Source: Mesopusillimonas faecipullorum
GTDB taxonomy: Bacteria > Pseudomonadota > Gammaproteobacteria > Burkholderiales > Burkholderiaceae_B
Direction: 5' to 3'
Length of the DNA: 64,000 bases
Assembly (NCBI RefSeq): GCF_020539505.1
Contig: NZ_JACDXW010000005.1
Location: forward strand, 186,001 to 250,000
Positions 39,714 to 48,835 of this stretch are shown piece after piece. Below the pieces are notes generated by a model. The model searched no databases. It saw only the letters and a program-made list of their open reading frames with translations, and was not told the DNA's origin. A program made the translations under genes and the position numbers. Every line of letters starts with the position of its first letter. The stretch's first letter is position 1.

Positions 39714-41794
39714 AGCTGATCACGTATCGAGTAACAAACTTCCGTTCAGTGATAGACAGCGGCGACATTGAGGCCGGCGACGTTGCCGCACTCATCGGTG
39801 TCAACGAGTCAGGAAAAACGAACTTGTTGCTTCCACTTTGGAAGCTCAACCCTGCCCGTGAAGGCAACATTCAACCAACATCGGACTACCCGAAGACCAT
39901 GTTCGCGGATGTGCGCGCCGAGCCAGGACGCTTTCAGTTCATCACTGCCGACTTCGATGCTACCTCTCTCCGTGAAGATTTGGTGTCGCTGACGAAAGTG
40001 GATCCTACACAAATGGAAGTCGTGCGTGTCGGCAGATATTTCGACGGGGAATATGCAGTCTCATTTCCGCAATATTCCCCCAAGACAACGGTCTCTGCGT
40101 GGGAGAGCAAGGACGAGTTGTTAAGTCTAATTACGTCTATTGAACAAGCAGACGCGCTGAAAAGCGAAGAGCCTCTTAAGTCAACGATTCTTGGCGATGT
40201 TCAGGCGTTGGCCGAGGCTATCAACCAAGACTGGACTGCGCAGGATCTCGACAACGTCATCACGTCGCTGGAGAAGCTACTGCCAGACCAGCCAGCCAAA
40301 ACTTCGACGATCATTCCTCGCGTCCAGCAAACGATCGACACCTTGACCGCATGGTTGGCCGAAATCAGATCGCCCGCCCCAGAAGACATTGAAGGGGTGC
40401 GGGATCTTGTCCTGACAGCACTCCCCAAATTTGTCTACTACTCCAACTACGGGAACTTGGACTCCGAGATCTATTTACCGCATGTGGTCGATAATCTTAA
40501 GAGACAAGACCTGGGCGCTAAGGAGGCTGCGAAGGCTCGAACTCTGCGTGTATTGTTCAGCTTTGTTCGCCTTCAACCTAAGGAAATCCTTCAGCTTGGC
40601 CGCGATTTCAAAGACCCAAACAATCAGAGTAGGCAACCCACTGAAGCCGAGATTGCGGAGATCGCGGAACGCAAACGGGAGCGCTCCATCTTGCTACAGT
40701 CCGCGGGCACGACCCTGACGAAGGAGTTCAAGTCTTGGTGGAAACAAGGCGACTATCGCTTCCGATTCGAAGCAGATGGAGATCACTTCCGAATTTGGGT
40801 GTCGGACGACCGACGCCCAGAAGAAGTCGAGCTAGAAAACCGCAGTACGGGGTTGCAATGGTTTCTAAGCTTCTACCTAGTGTTCTTGGTGGAAAGCCAG
40901 GGGGACCACGAAAACGCCGTCCTTCTACTAGATGAGCCCGGTCTATCGCTTCACCCTCTAGCGCAACGCGATCTATCCGCCTTCTTCGATGGGTTGAGTG
41001 AAACCAATCAGATTATCTACACAACGCACTCACCATTCCTCGTCGATCCCGATCGGCTAGATCGAGTAAGGAAGGTCTATGTCGCTGCTGATGGCTCTAC
41101 CGAGTCCTCACCGAATCTACGTCAATCGGGTGCTGACCCTGCACATGCCGGCGCGGCGTATGCCGTGTATTCAGCACTCAATCTGAACATTGCTGAGAGT
41201 CTGCTGCTAGGTTGCCTGCCTGTCGTTGTTGAAGGGGCTTCCGATCAGCACTATCTAACAATGATCAAGGCACTTCTTATTGGCGCAGGGAAGATCAAAC
41301 CTAGCCGTGAACTAGTGTTTCCACCCGCAGGTGGAACTAAGACGTTGAGAATCACTGCTGGGATCTTGACTGGCCGAGACGAGGCTCTTCCTGTGGTTTT
41401 ACTGGATGGTGACCACATGGGTAGGAGGATGGCTACGGAGCTAACTAGCAGCCTGTATAAAGGAGAGGAGAAGAGGATACTATCGACTGATGAGTACGCT
41501 GGCTTCGAAGGGTCAGAGCTCGAAGACTTGATCCCCCATCAGCACTTTATGGCAGCGGTAGATCGAATTTTTCGTGGGCCAGAACAGGAATTTTCGGAAG
41601 TCATGTCACCAGGGACACCCGTCGTGCCACAGGTTGAGGTTTGGGCCAAGAGTGAAGGCATTGAGCTGACGCCTGGCTGGAAGGTGGAGGTTTCCAAACG
41701 CGTGAAAGCCTCCCTTCTGGCCAAGGGGATCGACAGTATCGAGAACGATTTGATTGAGCGATGGGTGCAACTCTTCAGTCGGTTTGAGCTGTAG
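39710..41794 (+). CDS. OLD-family ATPase with TOPRIM nuclease domain
   Basis: A 694-residue overcoming-lysogenization-defect protein. The N-terminal ABC-type ATPase has Walker A GVNESGKTNLL (30-40), a signature-like ELENRSTGLQWFLSFYL, and Walker B VLLLDEPGLSLHPLAQ with the H-loop IIYTTHSPFLVD. The C-terminal TOPRIM domain shows VVVEGASDQHYL (metal-binding Glu) and VVLLDGDHMGRR (DxD). A GTG start with AAGGAAG upstream overlaps the stop of the preceding broken gene. No UvrD-type partner follows, so it is class 1 OLD rather than Gabija. A phage-defence role is expected from P2 Old and its island location. Confidence 0.88.
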   Translation: MKLITYRVTNFRSVIDSGDIEAGDVAALIGVNESGKTNLLLPLWKLNPAREGNIQPTSDYPKTMFADVRAEPGRFQFITADFDATSLREDLVSLTKVDPTQMEVVRVGRYFDGEYAVSFPQYSPKTTVSAWESKDELLSLITSIEQADALKSEEPLKSTILGDVQALAEAINQDWTAQDLDNVITSLEKLLPDQPAKTSTIIPRVQQTIDTLTAWLAEIRSPAPEDIEGVRDLVLTALPKFVYYSNYGNLDSEIYLPHVVDNLKRQDLGAKEAAKARTLRVLFSFVRLQPKEILQLGRDFKDPNNQSRQPTEAEIAEIAERKRERSILLQSAGTTLTKEFKSWWKQGDYRFRFEADGDHFRIWVSDDRRPEEVELENRSTGLQWFLSFYLVFLVESQGDHENAVLLLDEPGLSLHPLAQRDLSAFFDGLSETNQIIYTTHSPFLVDPDRLDRVRKVYVAADGSTESSPNLRQSGADPAHAGAAYAVYSALNLNIAESLLLGCLPVVVEGASDQHYLTMIKALLIGAGKIKPSRELVFPPAGGTKTLRITAGILTGRDEALPVVLLDGDHMGRRMATELTSSLYKGEEKRILSTDEYAGFEGSELEDLIPHQHFMAAVDRIFRGPEQEFSEVMSPGTPVVPQVEVWAKSEGIELTPGWKVEVSKRVKASLLAKGIDSIENDLIERWVQLFSRFEL

Positions 41795-42148
41795 TTGTAG
41801 TAGTTCCGACTTGCCCGCCGACTACACCACGCGCCTACCAGCCTCAATTAACGGCCTGAGGAGCCCCACATCGTTGGCGTTGCCATCTCCCTTGTAGCAC
41901 TTTGTCGTTTCCTCCGGTACATCGGGCCTGTGTAAAAGCCTGAAAAGCCCTCAAGAAATGCAGCCTCCTCAAAACCCTTTGTGATTCATCTACGCAGATT
42001 GGTACACCCACAAATCCTGGGAGCCGCCGAAAACAGCCGACTCCCATTCTTCTATGGTGACTATTGCAACGGCGGCTCCGACCGGGAGGGGCCTCTACCA
42101 CCATTCATTGCTGATGGAAGAGATTCGTCCCAATAGGCAAGTCGGCGC
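41795..42148. other. Gap without a supported gene
   Basis: About 350 bp between the OLD gene and the convergent GNAT-like gene. Open frames here are short, Arg/Cys-rich and lack ribosome sites. I see no strong hairpin terminator or repeat. Confidence 0.4.
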
Positions 42149-42763
42149 TCAACAAAGCCTGAGTGCGTACGTTTGTGACGTAAAAAGCATACGTTCGTAG
42201 TCCACATACAAGGGGTTTCCCAAGTGCACGACGGAATCTGACTGCTGACTTTTCCGATGCAGCGCATACGCTAAAGAAGGGTTTTGCACCGCTTCAAGAA
42301 CCAAACCTGTGATCCCTCGACTCATCAGCTCCTTCTTAAACTTGGTCAGGAAGCCTTTCCTTCGCAGACTCGGGTGTAGCGTGATCGAACGTAGGTAGAT
42401 TGTTGTCTCCACCTTCAGCCAGGGAGCGAAATCAACGAAGACCGGCAGTGCTTTACCAAACTCCAGCTCCCCCATATCCTGAACGCTCTCGACAGTTTTG
42501 AACATAAACGTTCTGTCCCTGGGGACGGGCGCTGCGAGCAGCCCCACCGCAAATTCAGCACACTCATGAGCCTGAGAATCAAGGTACTCCTGCGGGTCGA
42601 TCCGGGACCAAACGTGTCTTTCAAATTCCTCCGCCACCTTGGCGTCTCTGCGTGCTTCAGTAAGCATCAGCGTCACGATGTCAGGCGTGTATAGCTCCGG
42701 TGGCACGGTCCGCCCCATCAGTTCATGGAACTTGACGATATCTGCTTTCGATAGTTTGCACAT
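42149..42763 (-). CDS. GNAT-like acetyltransferase-fold protein
   Basis: A 204-residue protein. The C-terminal half has a GNAT motif A: TTIYLRSITLHPSLRRKGFLTKFKKELMSRG, followed by LVLEAVQNPSLAYALHRK, the usual strand-helix pair after it. The N-terminal half is helical and unassigned. GGAGG precedes the ATG at 42763. It is read in the same direction as the integrase, 18 bp after it, and may share its transcript. The substrate is unknown; toxin, antibiotic-resistance or tRNA/protein acetylation roles are all possible for the fold. Confidence 0.65.
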   Translation of the reverse strand: MCKLSKADIVKFHELMGRTVPPELYTPDIVTLMLTEARRDAKVAEEFERHVWSRIDPQEYLDSQAHECAEFAVGLLAAPVPRDRTFMFKTVESVQDMGELEFGKALPVFVDFAPWLKVETTIYLRSITLHPSLRRKGFLTKFKKELMSRGITGLVLEAVQNPSLAYALHRKSQQSDSVVHLGNPLYVDYERMLFTSQTYALRLC

Positions 42764-42781
42764 AGAAGTTCCTCCCTTTTC

Positions 42782-43780
42782 TCATGCGGCCCGCACGGCA
42801 CTGACAAGCTCTTCGGCGCTGGGGTTGTAGTACCGCATCGCCATCTGCAACGTCTTCCAGCCCATCACCTTTGCCAAGGTAGCAGGCGAAGGAATTCGGG
42901 TCGCAAGTCTGGAGGCTGCTTCATGTCGCAAATCATGAAACGTCAGGTCCACGATCCCTGCTCGCTTGCAAGCACGCCGAAATGCAGCACTAAGCCCGCG
43001 TGTGTCGTAGAACGTAAACAGCTTTTCACCTTCAGACTGACTCATCAGCCGGCGAAGAACTTCTTCTGCACGAAGAGAGAGGGGAACCACGCGTTTAGAG
43101 CCATTCTTGGTCTGGTGGAGTACAACGTGATGCCGGTGAAGGTTCACGCTCGACCGCGTGAGACCGACGATCTCGCCGGCTCGCATGCCAGATTCAATCG
43201 CGAGAATGATCGCATCAGCAAGCTGGGGAGCCCGACAAATGGAACCCTGAGCCGCATCTAGCACACGCTCTTCTTCATCGTCTTCAAGACGACGATCTCG
43301 ATGCTCGGGCGCGGCTGGTTTGCGGATCCGTGGAATGGGATTGTCAATCGGATATCCCCAATCCATAATGGCGCACGAAATAACAGCGGAAAGCAGGCCG
43401 AGCTCTCGTAGCACCGTACCCGGCCCAACCTGCTTCAGACGCTCGTCCCTATAATTTGAGAAGTCGGCCGGCCCGAGATCAGCGAGCCTTTTCTCGGCGA
43501 TATGGTGCTCGCGCATGCGGCGAAGTCGCGGAAGCTCGCTAGCGCCCCCGCGTTTCGTTGGCACGACTTCTTTTGCATAGCGCTCAAGGACGTGATCAAA
43601 AGTCGTCGTCTGCGCTACGCGCCGATCTGTAAACTGTGTTCGACGTATGTCTGCTTCTACGCCAGCGGCCCATACGTCCGCTTCCTTCCACGTTTCAAAC
43701 GTTTTTGTCTGCTTACGCGCGCCTTTAATCCGGACCACTGCTTGGAACTGAAAAGGTCCTCGTTCATAAATCGATGCCAT
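42782..43780 (-). CDS. int: Tyrosine recombinase (island integrase)
   Basis: A 332-residue phage-type integrase. An N-terminal Arm-type domain (IYERGPFQFQAVVRIKG) and a SAM-like core-binding domain precede the catalytic domain with Arg200 (ESGMRAGEIVGL), His282 and Arg285 (FHDLRHEAASRL), Trp308 in the MGW box and Tyr317 (MRYYNPS). All catalytic residues are present, so it should be active. GGGAGG precedes the ATG at 43780. It lies 150 bp from the tRNA-Val att site and is responsible for the island's insertion there. Confidence 0.92.
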   Translation of the reverse strand: MASIYERGPFQFQAVVRIKGARKQTKTFETWKEADVWAAGVEADIRRTQFTDRRVAQTTTFDHVLERYAKEVVPTKRGGASELPRLRRMREHHIAEKRLADLGPADFSNYRDERLKQVGPGTVLRELGLLSAVISCAIMDWGYPIDNPIPRIRKPAAPEHRDRRLEDDEEERVLDAAQGSICRAPQLADAIILAIESGMRAGEIVGLTRSSVNLHRHHVVLHQTKNGSKRVVPLSLRAEEVLRRLMSQSEGEKLFTFYDTRGLSAAFRRACKRAGIVDLTFHDLRHEAASRLATRIPSPATLAKVMGWKTLQMAMRYYNPSAEELVSAVRAA

Positions 43781-43830
43781 TTTGGCCTCCCACACTGTTG
43801 AAAAAAAGTCGAGTGCAGGTGTATAGGTAG

Positions 43831-43851
43831 AAGTGCCGCGAAAATGCCGCA
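43831..43851. repeat. Putative integrase arm site, right end
   Basis: AAGTGCCGCGAAAATGCCGCA, closely similar to 26668-26690 at the other end. It contains two direct TGCCGC copies between the integrase gene and the att core. Confidence 0.5.
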
Positions 43852-43929
43852 ATAATCGAAATTATTACAATCGATTACATTTTCAGGCGGCTAAAATCCA
43901 CCTAACAAGTTGATTTATAAGGAAATTTA

Positions 43930-43978
43930 CTGGTGGGCGGTACTGGGTTCGAACCAGTGACCCCTGCCGTGTGAAGGC
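43930..43978. repeat. Right attachment repeat (att) within tRNA-Val
   Basis: 49 bp identical to 26529-26577; it forms the 3' half of the intact tRNA-Val gene. Confidence 0.93.
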
Positions 43979-44005
43979 AGTGCTCTACCACTGAGCTAAC
44001 CGCCC
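43931..44005 (-). tRNA. tRNA-Val (anticodon CAC)
   Basis: A 75-nt cloverleaf on the minus strand with encoded CCA: acceptor GGGCGGT pairing with ACCGCCC, D arm with TAGCTCAGTGGTAGA, anticodon stem CTGCC/GGCAG with loop TTCACAC (anticodon CAC, reads GUG), and T arm with GGTTCGAACC. It is the integration target of the island, and its 3' end is restored by the element. Confidence 0.96.
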
Positions 44006-44109
44006 GCTTAGGTGCTGTGGATATTCAAAGCTTTGAATGTACACCTGGCGAGGGATGAGATTATAGCACGCACTAAAGGCGCGTTTTAAGCGCCCTCCCT
44101 CAGCCCCAC

Positions 44110-44820
44110 TTAAGCCAAGGGCTCAGACTCCAGCTTGCGCCAGATGCTGCCTCCGGCCTTGTCCAGGCTGTCCAAATACGCCTGATGTGCTGCCAGTTCT
44201 TCTGCCGAGGCTTGCAACACTGGCAGGCTGGCAAGGTCTACATCGCCTTCCAGCATCACGTAGCCTTGCTGGCTGTCATCCCCCGAGTCCATCAAGAGTT
44301 CGTCTTGGCCGCGCGTCATGGCCAGCCACACATCGGCCAGCAACTCGGAGTCGAGCAAGGCGCCGTGCAGGGTGCGGTGGGCATTCGAGATGCCGAAGCG
44401 TTCGCAGAGGGCGTCCAGACTGTTACGCTTGCCGGGGAATAACTCACGCGCATAAAGCAAAGAGTCAGTGACCTCGGCGCAGGCCGTACGAAACGCCGGT
44501 TTGTCTATGCGCGCTAGTTCGGCGTTCAGGAACTTCAGGTCGAACGCCGCATTGTGAATGATGACCTCGGCACCACGCACATAGTCGAGGATCTGGTCTG
44601 CCACTTGCTCAAAGCGCGGGTGATCTTTCAGGAAATCAGTGGTCAGGCCGTGAATAGCCAGTGCTTCCGGGTCGCTGTCACGATCAGGGTTCAGGTACAA
44701 ATGCAGGTGGTTGCCGGTCAGCCGCCGGTTAATCATTTCCACGCCGGCGATTTCGATGATGCGGTGACCATCGGCTGGGTCCAGGCCGGTGGTTTCGGTA
44801 TCGAGGATGATCTGGCGCAT
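44110..44820 (-). CDS. dnaQ: DNA polymerase III epsilon subunit (proofreading exonuclease)
   Basis: A 236-residue DEDDh exonuclease: ExoI LDTETTGLDP, ExoII HNAAFDLKFLNAEL, ExoIII HRTLHGALLDSELLADV with the catalytic His. The C-terminal tail is the alpha-subunit-binding segment of replicative epsilon. The ATG at 44820 gives the expected N-terminus MRQIILDTETTG; the longer open frame upstream is Arg/Pro-rich and non-coding. Confidence 0.92.
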   Translation of the reverse strand: MRQIILDTETTGLDPADGHRIIEIAGVEMINRRLTGNHLHLYLNPDRDSDPEALAIHGLTTDFLKDHPRFEQVADQILDYVRGAEVIIHNAAFDLKFLNAELARIDKPAFRTACAEVTDSLLYARELFPGKRNSLDALCERFGISNAHRTLHGALLDSELLADVWLAMTRGQDELLMDSGDDSQQGYVMLEGDVDLASLPVLQASAEELAAHQAYLDSLDKAGGSIWRKLESEPLA

Positions 44821-44838
44821 GCGGTTTCCTGGTACAAA

Positions 44839-44863
44839 AAGAAGGCGACCACCTTGGTCGCCT
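44839..44863 (-). terminator. Rho-independent terminator of the Hnr/enamidase operon
   Basis: On the minus strand AGGCGACC-N5-GGTCGCCT followed by TCTTTTTG, 38 bp beyond the CoA-transferase stop. Confidence 0.78.
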
Positions 44864-44900
44864 CGGGGATTGTAGACCGAATGGGCCGGCCAACTAAAGC

Positions 44901-46139
44901 TTAAAGCACACCCTTGGCACGCAGCGCCGCCACACTCTGCGCGTCCAAGCCCAGCTCGGCCAACACGTCTTCGGTGTGCACTCCCAACGCCGGCGGTGCC
45001 ACAGGCTCTACCGTGGGCGTGCCTGACAGCTTCATGGGGTTGGCCACCAAGTCTACGGTGCCGTAGTGGTCGGACTGCACTTGCTGGCGCATGCTGCGCG
45101 CTTGCACTTGCGGGTCTTCGAACACACGGTCTATGGTGTTGATGGGGCCGCAAGGGAAGTTGCGTTGATTGCCCAGGGTGCACCATTCGTCTATGGTTTT
45201 GGCCAGCATGCGTTGTTGCAACAAGGGCACCAACTCATTACGGCTGCGCACGCGGGCGGCATTGGTGGCAAAGCGCTCGTCTTTGGCCAATTCAGCCATG
45301 CCAGCCGTGTCGCAGAAATTAGCAAACTGGGTGTCGTTGCCTATGGCCAGCATGACGTAGCCGTCTGCACAAGCAAAGGGCTGGTAGGGCACGATGGAGG
45401 GGTGCGCACTACCCAAGCGGCCTGGCACCACGTCGCCCAACAAGTAGTTGCTGGCTTGGTTGGCTAGCGTCGCCACCTGTACGTCCAGCAAGGCCACGTC
45501 TATGTGCTGGCCTTCTCCGGTGCGGGTGCGATGGTAAAGCGCGGCCAAAATAGCCGAGGTGGCATACAGCGCCGTCAGAATGTCGACCACTGCCACGCCG
45601 ACTTTCTGGGGGCCGCCGCCGGGCGTGCCGTCGGGCTCGCCGGTAATGCTCATCAGGCCGCCCATGGCCTGGATCAGCGCGTCGTAGCCCGGGCGTTCGG
45701 CGTAGGGGCCGCTATGGCCAAAGCCGGTAATAGAGCAGTAGATCAGCGAGGGGTTAACCGCAGCCAAAGTGGCGTAATCCAGCCCGTATTTCTTCAGGCC
45801 GCCTACCTTGTAGTTTTCAACCAGCACGTCGGCTTTGGCCACGAGTTTAAGCAATACCTCGCGCCCTTCGGGCTTGGTAAAGTCGAGCGTGATCGAGCGC
45901 TTGCCACGGTTGGCGCAAAAATAGTAGGCAGCATCGCGGGCATCGGGCCCCGAGGCGTCGGCTGGCGCGTCGGTGCGCGTGACAAAGGGTGGGCCCCAAC
46001 CGCGTGTGTCGTCGCCCGCCCCAGGGCGTTCAACTTTGATGACGTCGGCGCCAAGATCGGCCAGGTTCTGGGTAGACCACGGCCCCGCCAAAATGCGGGA
46101 CAGATCCAGTACCGTCACGCCCTGCAATGCTGCTGCCAT
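44901..46139 (-). CDS. CaiB/BaiF family III CoA-transferase
   Basis: A 412-residue class III CoA-transferase: VLDLSRILAGPWSTQNLADLGADVIKVERP at the start, FCANRGKRSITLDF, and the catalytic Asp in RPGYDALIQAMGG followed by MSITGEPDG. It is the last gene of the operon (23 bp after the enamidase stop) and precedes a terminator. In a nicotinate-to-glutarate type pathway it could charge glutarate or a related dicarboxylate with CoA. That substrate is inference from the neighbours only. Confidence 0.87.
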   Translation of the reverse strand: MAAALQGVTVLDLSRILAGPWSTQNLADLGADVIKVERPGAGDDTRGWGPPFVTRTDAPADASGPDARDAAYYFCANRGKRSITLDFTKPEGREVLLKLVAKADVLVENYKVGGLKKYGLDYATLAAVNPSLIYCSITGFGHSGPYAERPGYDALIQAMGGLMSITGEPDGTPGGGPQKVGVAVVDILTALYATSAILAALYHRTRTGEGQHIDVALLDVQVATLANQASNYLLGDVVPGRLGSAHPSIVPYQPFACADGYVMLAIGNDTQFANFCDTAGMAELAKDERFATNAARVRSRNELVPLLQQRMLAKTIDEWCTLGNQRNFPCGPINTIDRVFEDPQVQARSMRQQVQSDHYGTVDLVANPMKLSGTPTVEPVAPPALGVHTEDVLAELGLDAQSVAALRAKGVL

Positions 46140-46162
46140 GAAAAATGCTCCAAGCTAGCTAT

Positions 46163-47353
46163 TTACTTTTCAATGACCGGCACCTGAGTGGCCGGCGGGG
46201 TGTTGCGACTGCGCTGGCAACGCACGATACCGTCGATGATGACCATGCCCACGCCAGGCAAATCGCCCAGCTGTACGCTTTCCAGCAAGGTGTCAGCAGC
46301 GGTGTGTTGGGCGCGATCCATGATGACGAAGTCGGCCACACGGCCTACCTCGATCAGGCCGCAATCCAGGTTGCGCATGCGCGCTGTGTTGCCGGTGGCA
46401 AAACAGAAGGCAATTTCGGCGGGAATATCGGCCAGACTGGAAAGCTGCGACACCATGCGCAGAATGCCCAAAGGTTGTACGCCCGAGCCGGCAGGGCCGT
46501 CGGTACCCAGAATGACGCGATGCAGGCATTTGAGTTCATGCGCGTGGCGCGCTGTGAGTATGCCTATGCGTTCGTTGCCGTTGTGCACGATTTCGATGCC
46601 GCGCGTCGAGCGCTCGCACAGTTCACAGACGTGCTTGTAAGACAAAGAGGTGTGGCCGCCGTTGATGTGGCCGATGATGTCGGCGTCGGCCTCAAGCACC
46701 ACGTCTTTGTCGATGTAGCCAGAGCCGGGTACCGAAGGGCCGCCCGTGTGTATGGTGCTTTGGATGCCGTATTTACGCGCCCATTTGACCATCTCGGCGG
46801 CTTCATCGCCGGCCTTGACGCTACCCAGACCGATCTCGCCCAAGAGGGTGACGCCGGCATCGGCCAGTTCTTTGAAGTCGGACTCGACCATCCCTTTTTC
46901 GATGACCGGCGCACCGGCCAGTACCTTGACGCCGCCGGGACGGAAAGCATCGAAGGCGCGCTGCGAGGTGATGGCCAAGGCCTTGAGACCGACGATATCT
47001 TTGGGACGCCCCGGGTAATGCACTTCGCCCGCCGAGATCATGGTGGTCACGCCGCCGTTCAGCGAGGACTCGATCCAGTTCAACTGGCTTTGGCGCGGTG
47101 TCCAGTCGCCGGCTACCGGGTGAACGTGCGAGTCGATCAAGCCGGGCGCCAGCGTGGTGCCGCGGCAGTCAATGACGGAATCGGCGTCCACGACGTCACA
47201 GTCTTTGTACCGGCCCACGGCAGCGATACGGCCATCCACCACAACGATGGTGTCGGCTTCGAGGATGGGGTTTTCAAGGTCGCCCGACAGCAGCAGGCCG
47301 ATGTTCTTGATAACGAGTTTGCCAGAATGTTTTTCGACGATAGCGGTGGCCAT
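46163..47353 (-). CDS. ena: Enamidase-like amidohydrolase (nicotinate reductive pathway)
   Basis: A 396-residue amidohydrolase closely following Eubacterium barkeri enamidase, which converts 1,4,5,6-tetrahydro-6-oxonicotinate to 2-formylglutarate. Shared blocks are LVIKNIGLLLSGDLENPI, the metal motif LIDSHVHPVAGDW, a PRQ..., GGVTTMISAG and PGRPKD series, HTGGPSVPGS, and the C-terminal SRNTPPA. AGGAG precedes the ATG at 47353. The gene lies in an operon with a 6-hydroxynicotinate reductase homologue, which makes the assignment stronger than sequence alone. Confidence 0.83.
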   Translation of the reverse strand: MATAIVEKHSGKLVIKNIGLLLSGDLENPILEADTIVVVDGRIAAVGRYKDCDVVDADSVIDCRGTTLAPGLIDSHVHPVAGDWTPRQSQLNWIESSLNGGVTTMISAGEVHYPGRPKDIVGLKALAITSQRAFDAFRPGGVKVLAGAPVIEKGMVESDFKELADAGVTLLGEIGLGSVKAGDEAAEMVKWARKYGIQSTIHTGGPSVPGSGYIDKDVVLEADADIIGHINGGHTSLSYKHVCELCERSTRGIEIVHNGNERIGILTARHAHELKCLHRVILGTDGPAGSGVQPLGILRMVSQLSSLADIPAEIAFCFATGNTARMRNLDCGLIEVGRVADFVIMDRAQHTAADTLLESVQLGDLPGVGMVIIDGIVRCQRSRNTPPATQVPVIEK

Positions 47354-47449
47354 ATTCTGTTCTCCTGATGTGGGTTGGCGTGCGTCAACAGCCATGCAGC
47401 TCAGCGATGCCCCGGCCTGACGCGTAACGCGCAAGCCGGGGGCACACGC

Positions 47450-48034
47450 TTAGCGCAGACCGTCCTCGCCCTTGGCTTCGGCAGCGGTCAGGCCGCCTAC
47501 GCGTGGCAGCGGACGACCCGAGTCGGTGACGGCGACGGCGACCACGATTTCATTGGCTCGTGGTGCATCCGAGACGCGCGCTTCGATGGCGTCGAAGTGG
47601 CTGCGCACGAAAGCGGCGTCTTTGTGGCCCAGGGGAACGTCAATAGCGGTGCCAACACCGCCTTGCTTTTTAGAAGACGGCACCAGTGCCGCGCCTTTCT
47701 CGACGGCCTTGCGCAGCGGTGCGCCCAGCTTGGGGTGCAAAATGGCGGCGGCATGTTCGAGCTCGCCGGCTTCGCCGACGATGGCGGCTTTGCCATAGCT
47801 TTCGGCTTGGCCAGGCTGAATGCCCAAGGCTTTGACGCACTTTTCGCCCAACAGGCCGCCCAACTCTTCACCGATGGCCATCAGTTCGTCCAGGTTTTCA
47901 ACATAGCGGCCGGCAAAGGGATTTTCGATGACGGCGACGGCCACAGCGCGGCGCGTGGCGGGTTCTATGGCTTTGCCCATTTCGACGCGGGTTTCATCAA
48001 CCGAAACGACAAGCTTGCGGATCTTTGCATTCAT
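47450..48034 (-). CDS. DUF1185 'amino acid synthesis' family protein, copy 1
   Basis: A 194-residue DUF1185 protein: VIENPFAGRYVENLDELMAIG, GKAAIVGEAGELEHAAAILHPKLG and a LPRVGGLTAAEAKGEDGLR tail. No catalytic role is established for the family. Here it is one of two adjacent copies in the Hnr/enamidase operon, suggesting two subunits of one complex. GGGAGA precedes the start. A gap of 97 bp separates it from copy 2 and 96 bp from ena. Confidence 0.85.
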   Translation of the reverse strand: MNAKIRKLVVSVDETRVEMGKAIEPATRRAVAVAVIENPFAGRYVENLDELMAIGEELGGLLGEKCVKALGIQPGQAESYGKAAIVGEAGELEHAAAILHPKLGAPLRKAVEKGAALVPSSKKQGGVGTAIDVPLGHKDAAFVRSHFDAIEARVSDAPRANEIVVAVAVTDSGRPLPRVGGLTAAEAKGEDGLR

Positions 48035-48131
48035 TGTGTTCTCCCGAGGTATCTAGATTGCGAGCCTTCAATCTCGCGAAATTCAATTCTTGGAAACAGC
48101 TGTGCACGGCGTGCAGGCTGCTTAACGGTGC

Positions 48132-48785
48132 TTAGCGCAAGCCGTCGTATTTGCTGATCTGTTCGGGCCGCAAGCCGCCTACACGCTGGTGTACGCGCCC
48201 ACCTGTGGCCATGACAAGGATGAAGACCAGCTCATCAGACGCCGGGGCACCTGGCACGCCGACTTCCATGGCGTCGAAATGCCCGCGCACATAGCTGGCC
48301 GTAATGTGGGTAAGGGGTACGTCAAGCTTGGTGCCAGGCCCGCCCACTTTTTTGGTGGAAGGCACAATGGACAGGGCGCGGCCCATTTCCAGGCCTTTTT
48401 GCCCGCTGCTTTGCCCTTGCTTGTACGAGGAACGATCACCCTTCCAGCCCAGGAGTTCGCGCATGGCGTAGCCACCTGGCACGTGCCACAGGGCGCCGTG
48501 TTCGAGTTCGCCCGCAGCGCCCACGATAGAACCTTTGCCATAGCTTTCGATGTCGTCGATGGAGACGTCCATGGCGGCCAGCAGATTGCGAGCCATTTCC
48601 AGGCCGACGTCGTTGAGTTCTTCCATCATGGGCAGAATGTCTTCGACATAGCGCCCGGCGTAGGGGTTCTTGAGCACGGCGCCGACGGCGCCGCGGATCA
48701 AGGGTTTATCGACCGCTGGGCCGAACTCGTGGTAGATGGTTTCGACCTGAGTGAATTGCCTGCGTACTTCGATCAAATCTGACAT
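48132..48785 (-). CDS. DUF1185 'amino acid synthesis' family protein, copy 2
   Basis: A 217-residue paralogue of the downstream gene: VLKNPYAGRYVEDILPMMEELN, GKGSIVGAAGELEHGALWHVPGG and a QRVGGLRPEQISKYDGLR tail. It is about 20 residues longer, with an insert after the GELEHG block (about 105-130). The two copies share the GELEH and GRYVE motifs but are clearly divergent, which fits a heteromeric complex. The function is unknown. Confidence 0.85.
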   Translation of the reverse strand: MSDLIEVRRQFTQVETIYHEFGPAVDKPLIRGAVGAVLKNPYAGRYVEDILPMMEELNDVGLEMARNLLAAMDVSIDDIESYGKGSIVGAAGELEHGALWHVPGGYAMRELLGWKGDRSSYKQGQSSGQKGLEMGRALSIVPSTKKVGGPGTKLDVPLTHITASYVRGHFDAMEVGVPGAPASDELVFILVMATGGRVHQRVGGLRPEQISKYDGLR

Positions 48786-48835
48786 GGTTCCGTCCTGATT
48801 CTTGATAGCAATCTGAATAAAGCAAACGTCCCGCC

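Noticed and set aside
39710-41794. Gabija (GajA) system
   Set aside because: There is no UvrD/GajB-type helicase gene after the OLD-like protein; the next genes are GNAT-like and integrase on the other strand.
41844-42104. Minus-strand frame of 86 codons between OLD and the GNAT-like gene
   Set aside because: Arg/Cys-rich, no ribosome site, no recognisable pattern.
46145-47368. Plus-strand frame of about 400 codons opposite the enamidase-like gene
   Set aside because: Shadow of the enamidase gene, whose motifs and start are unambiguous.
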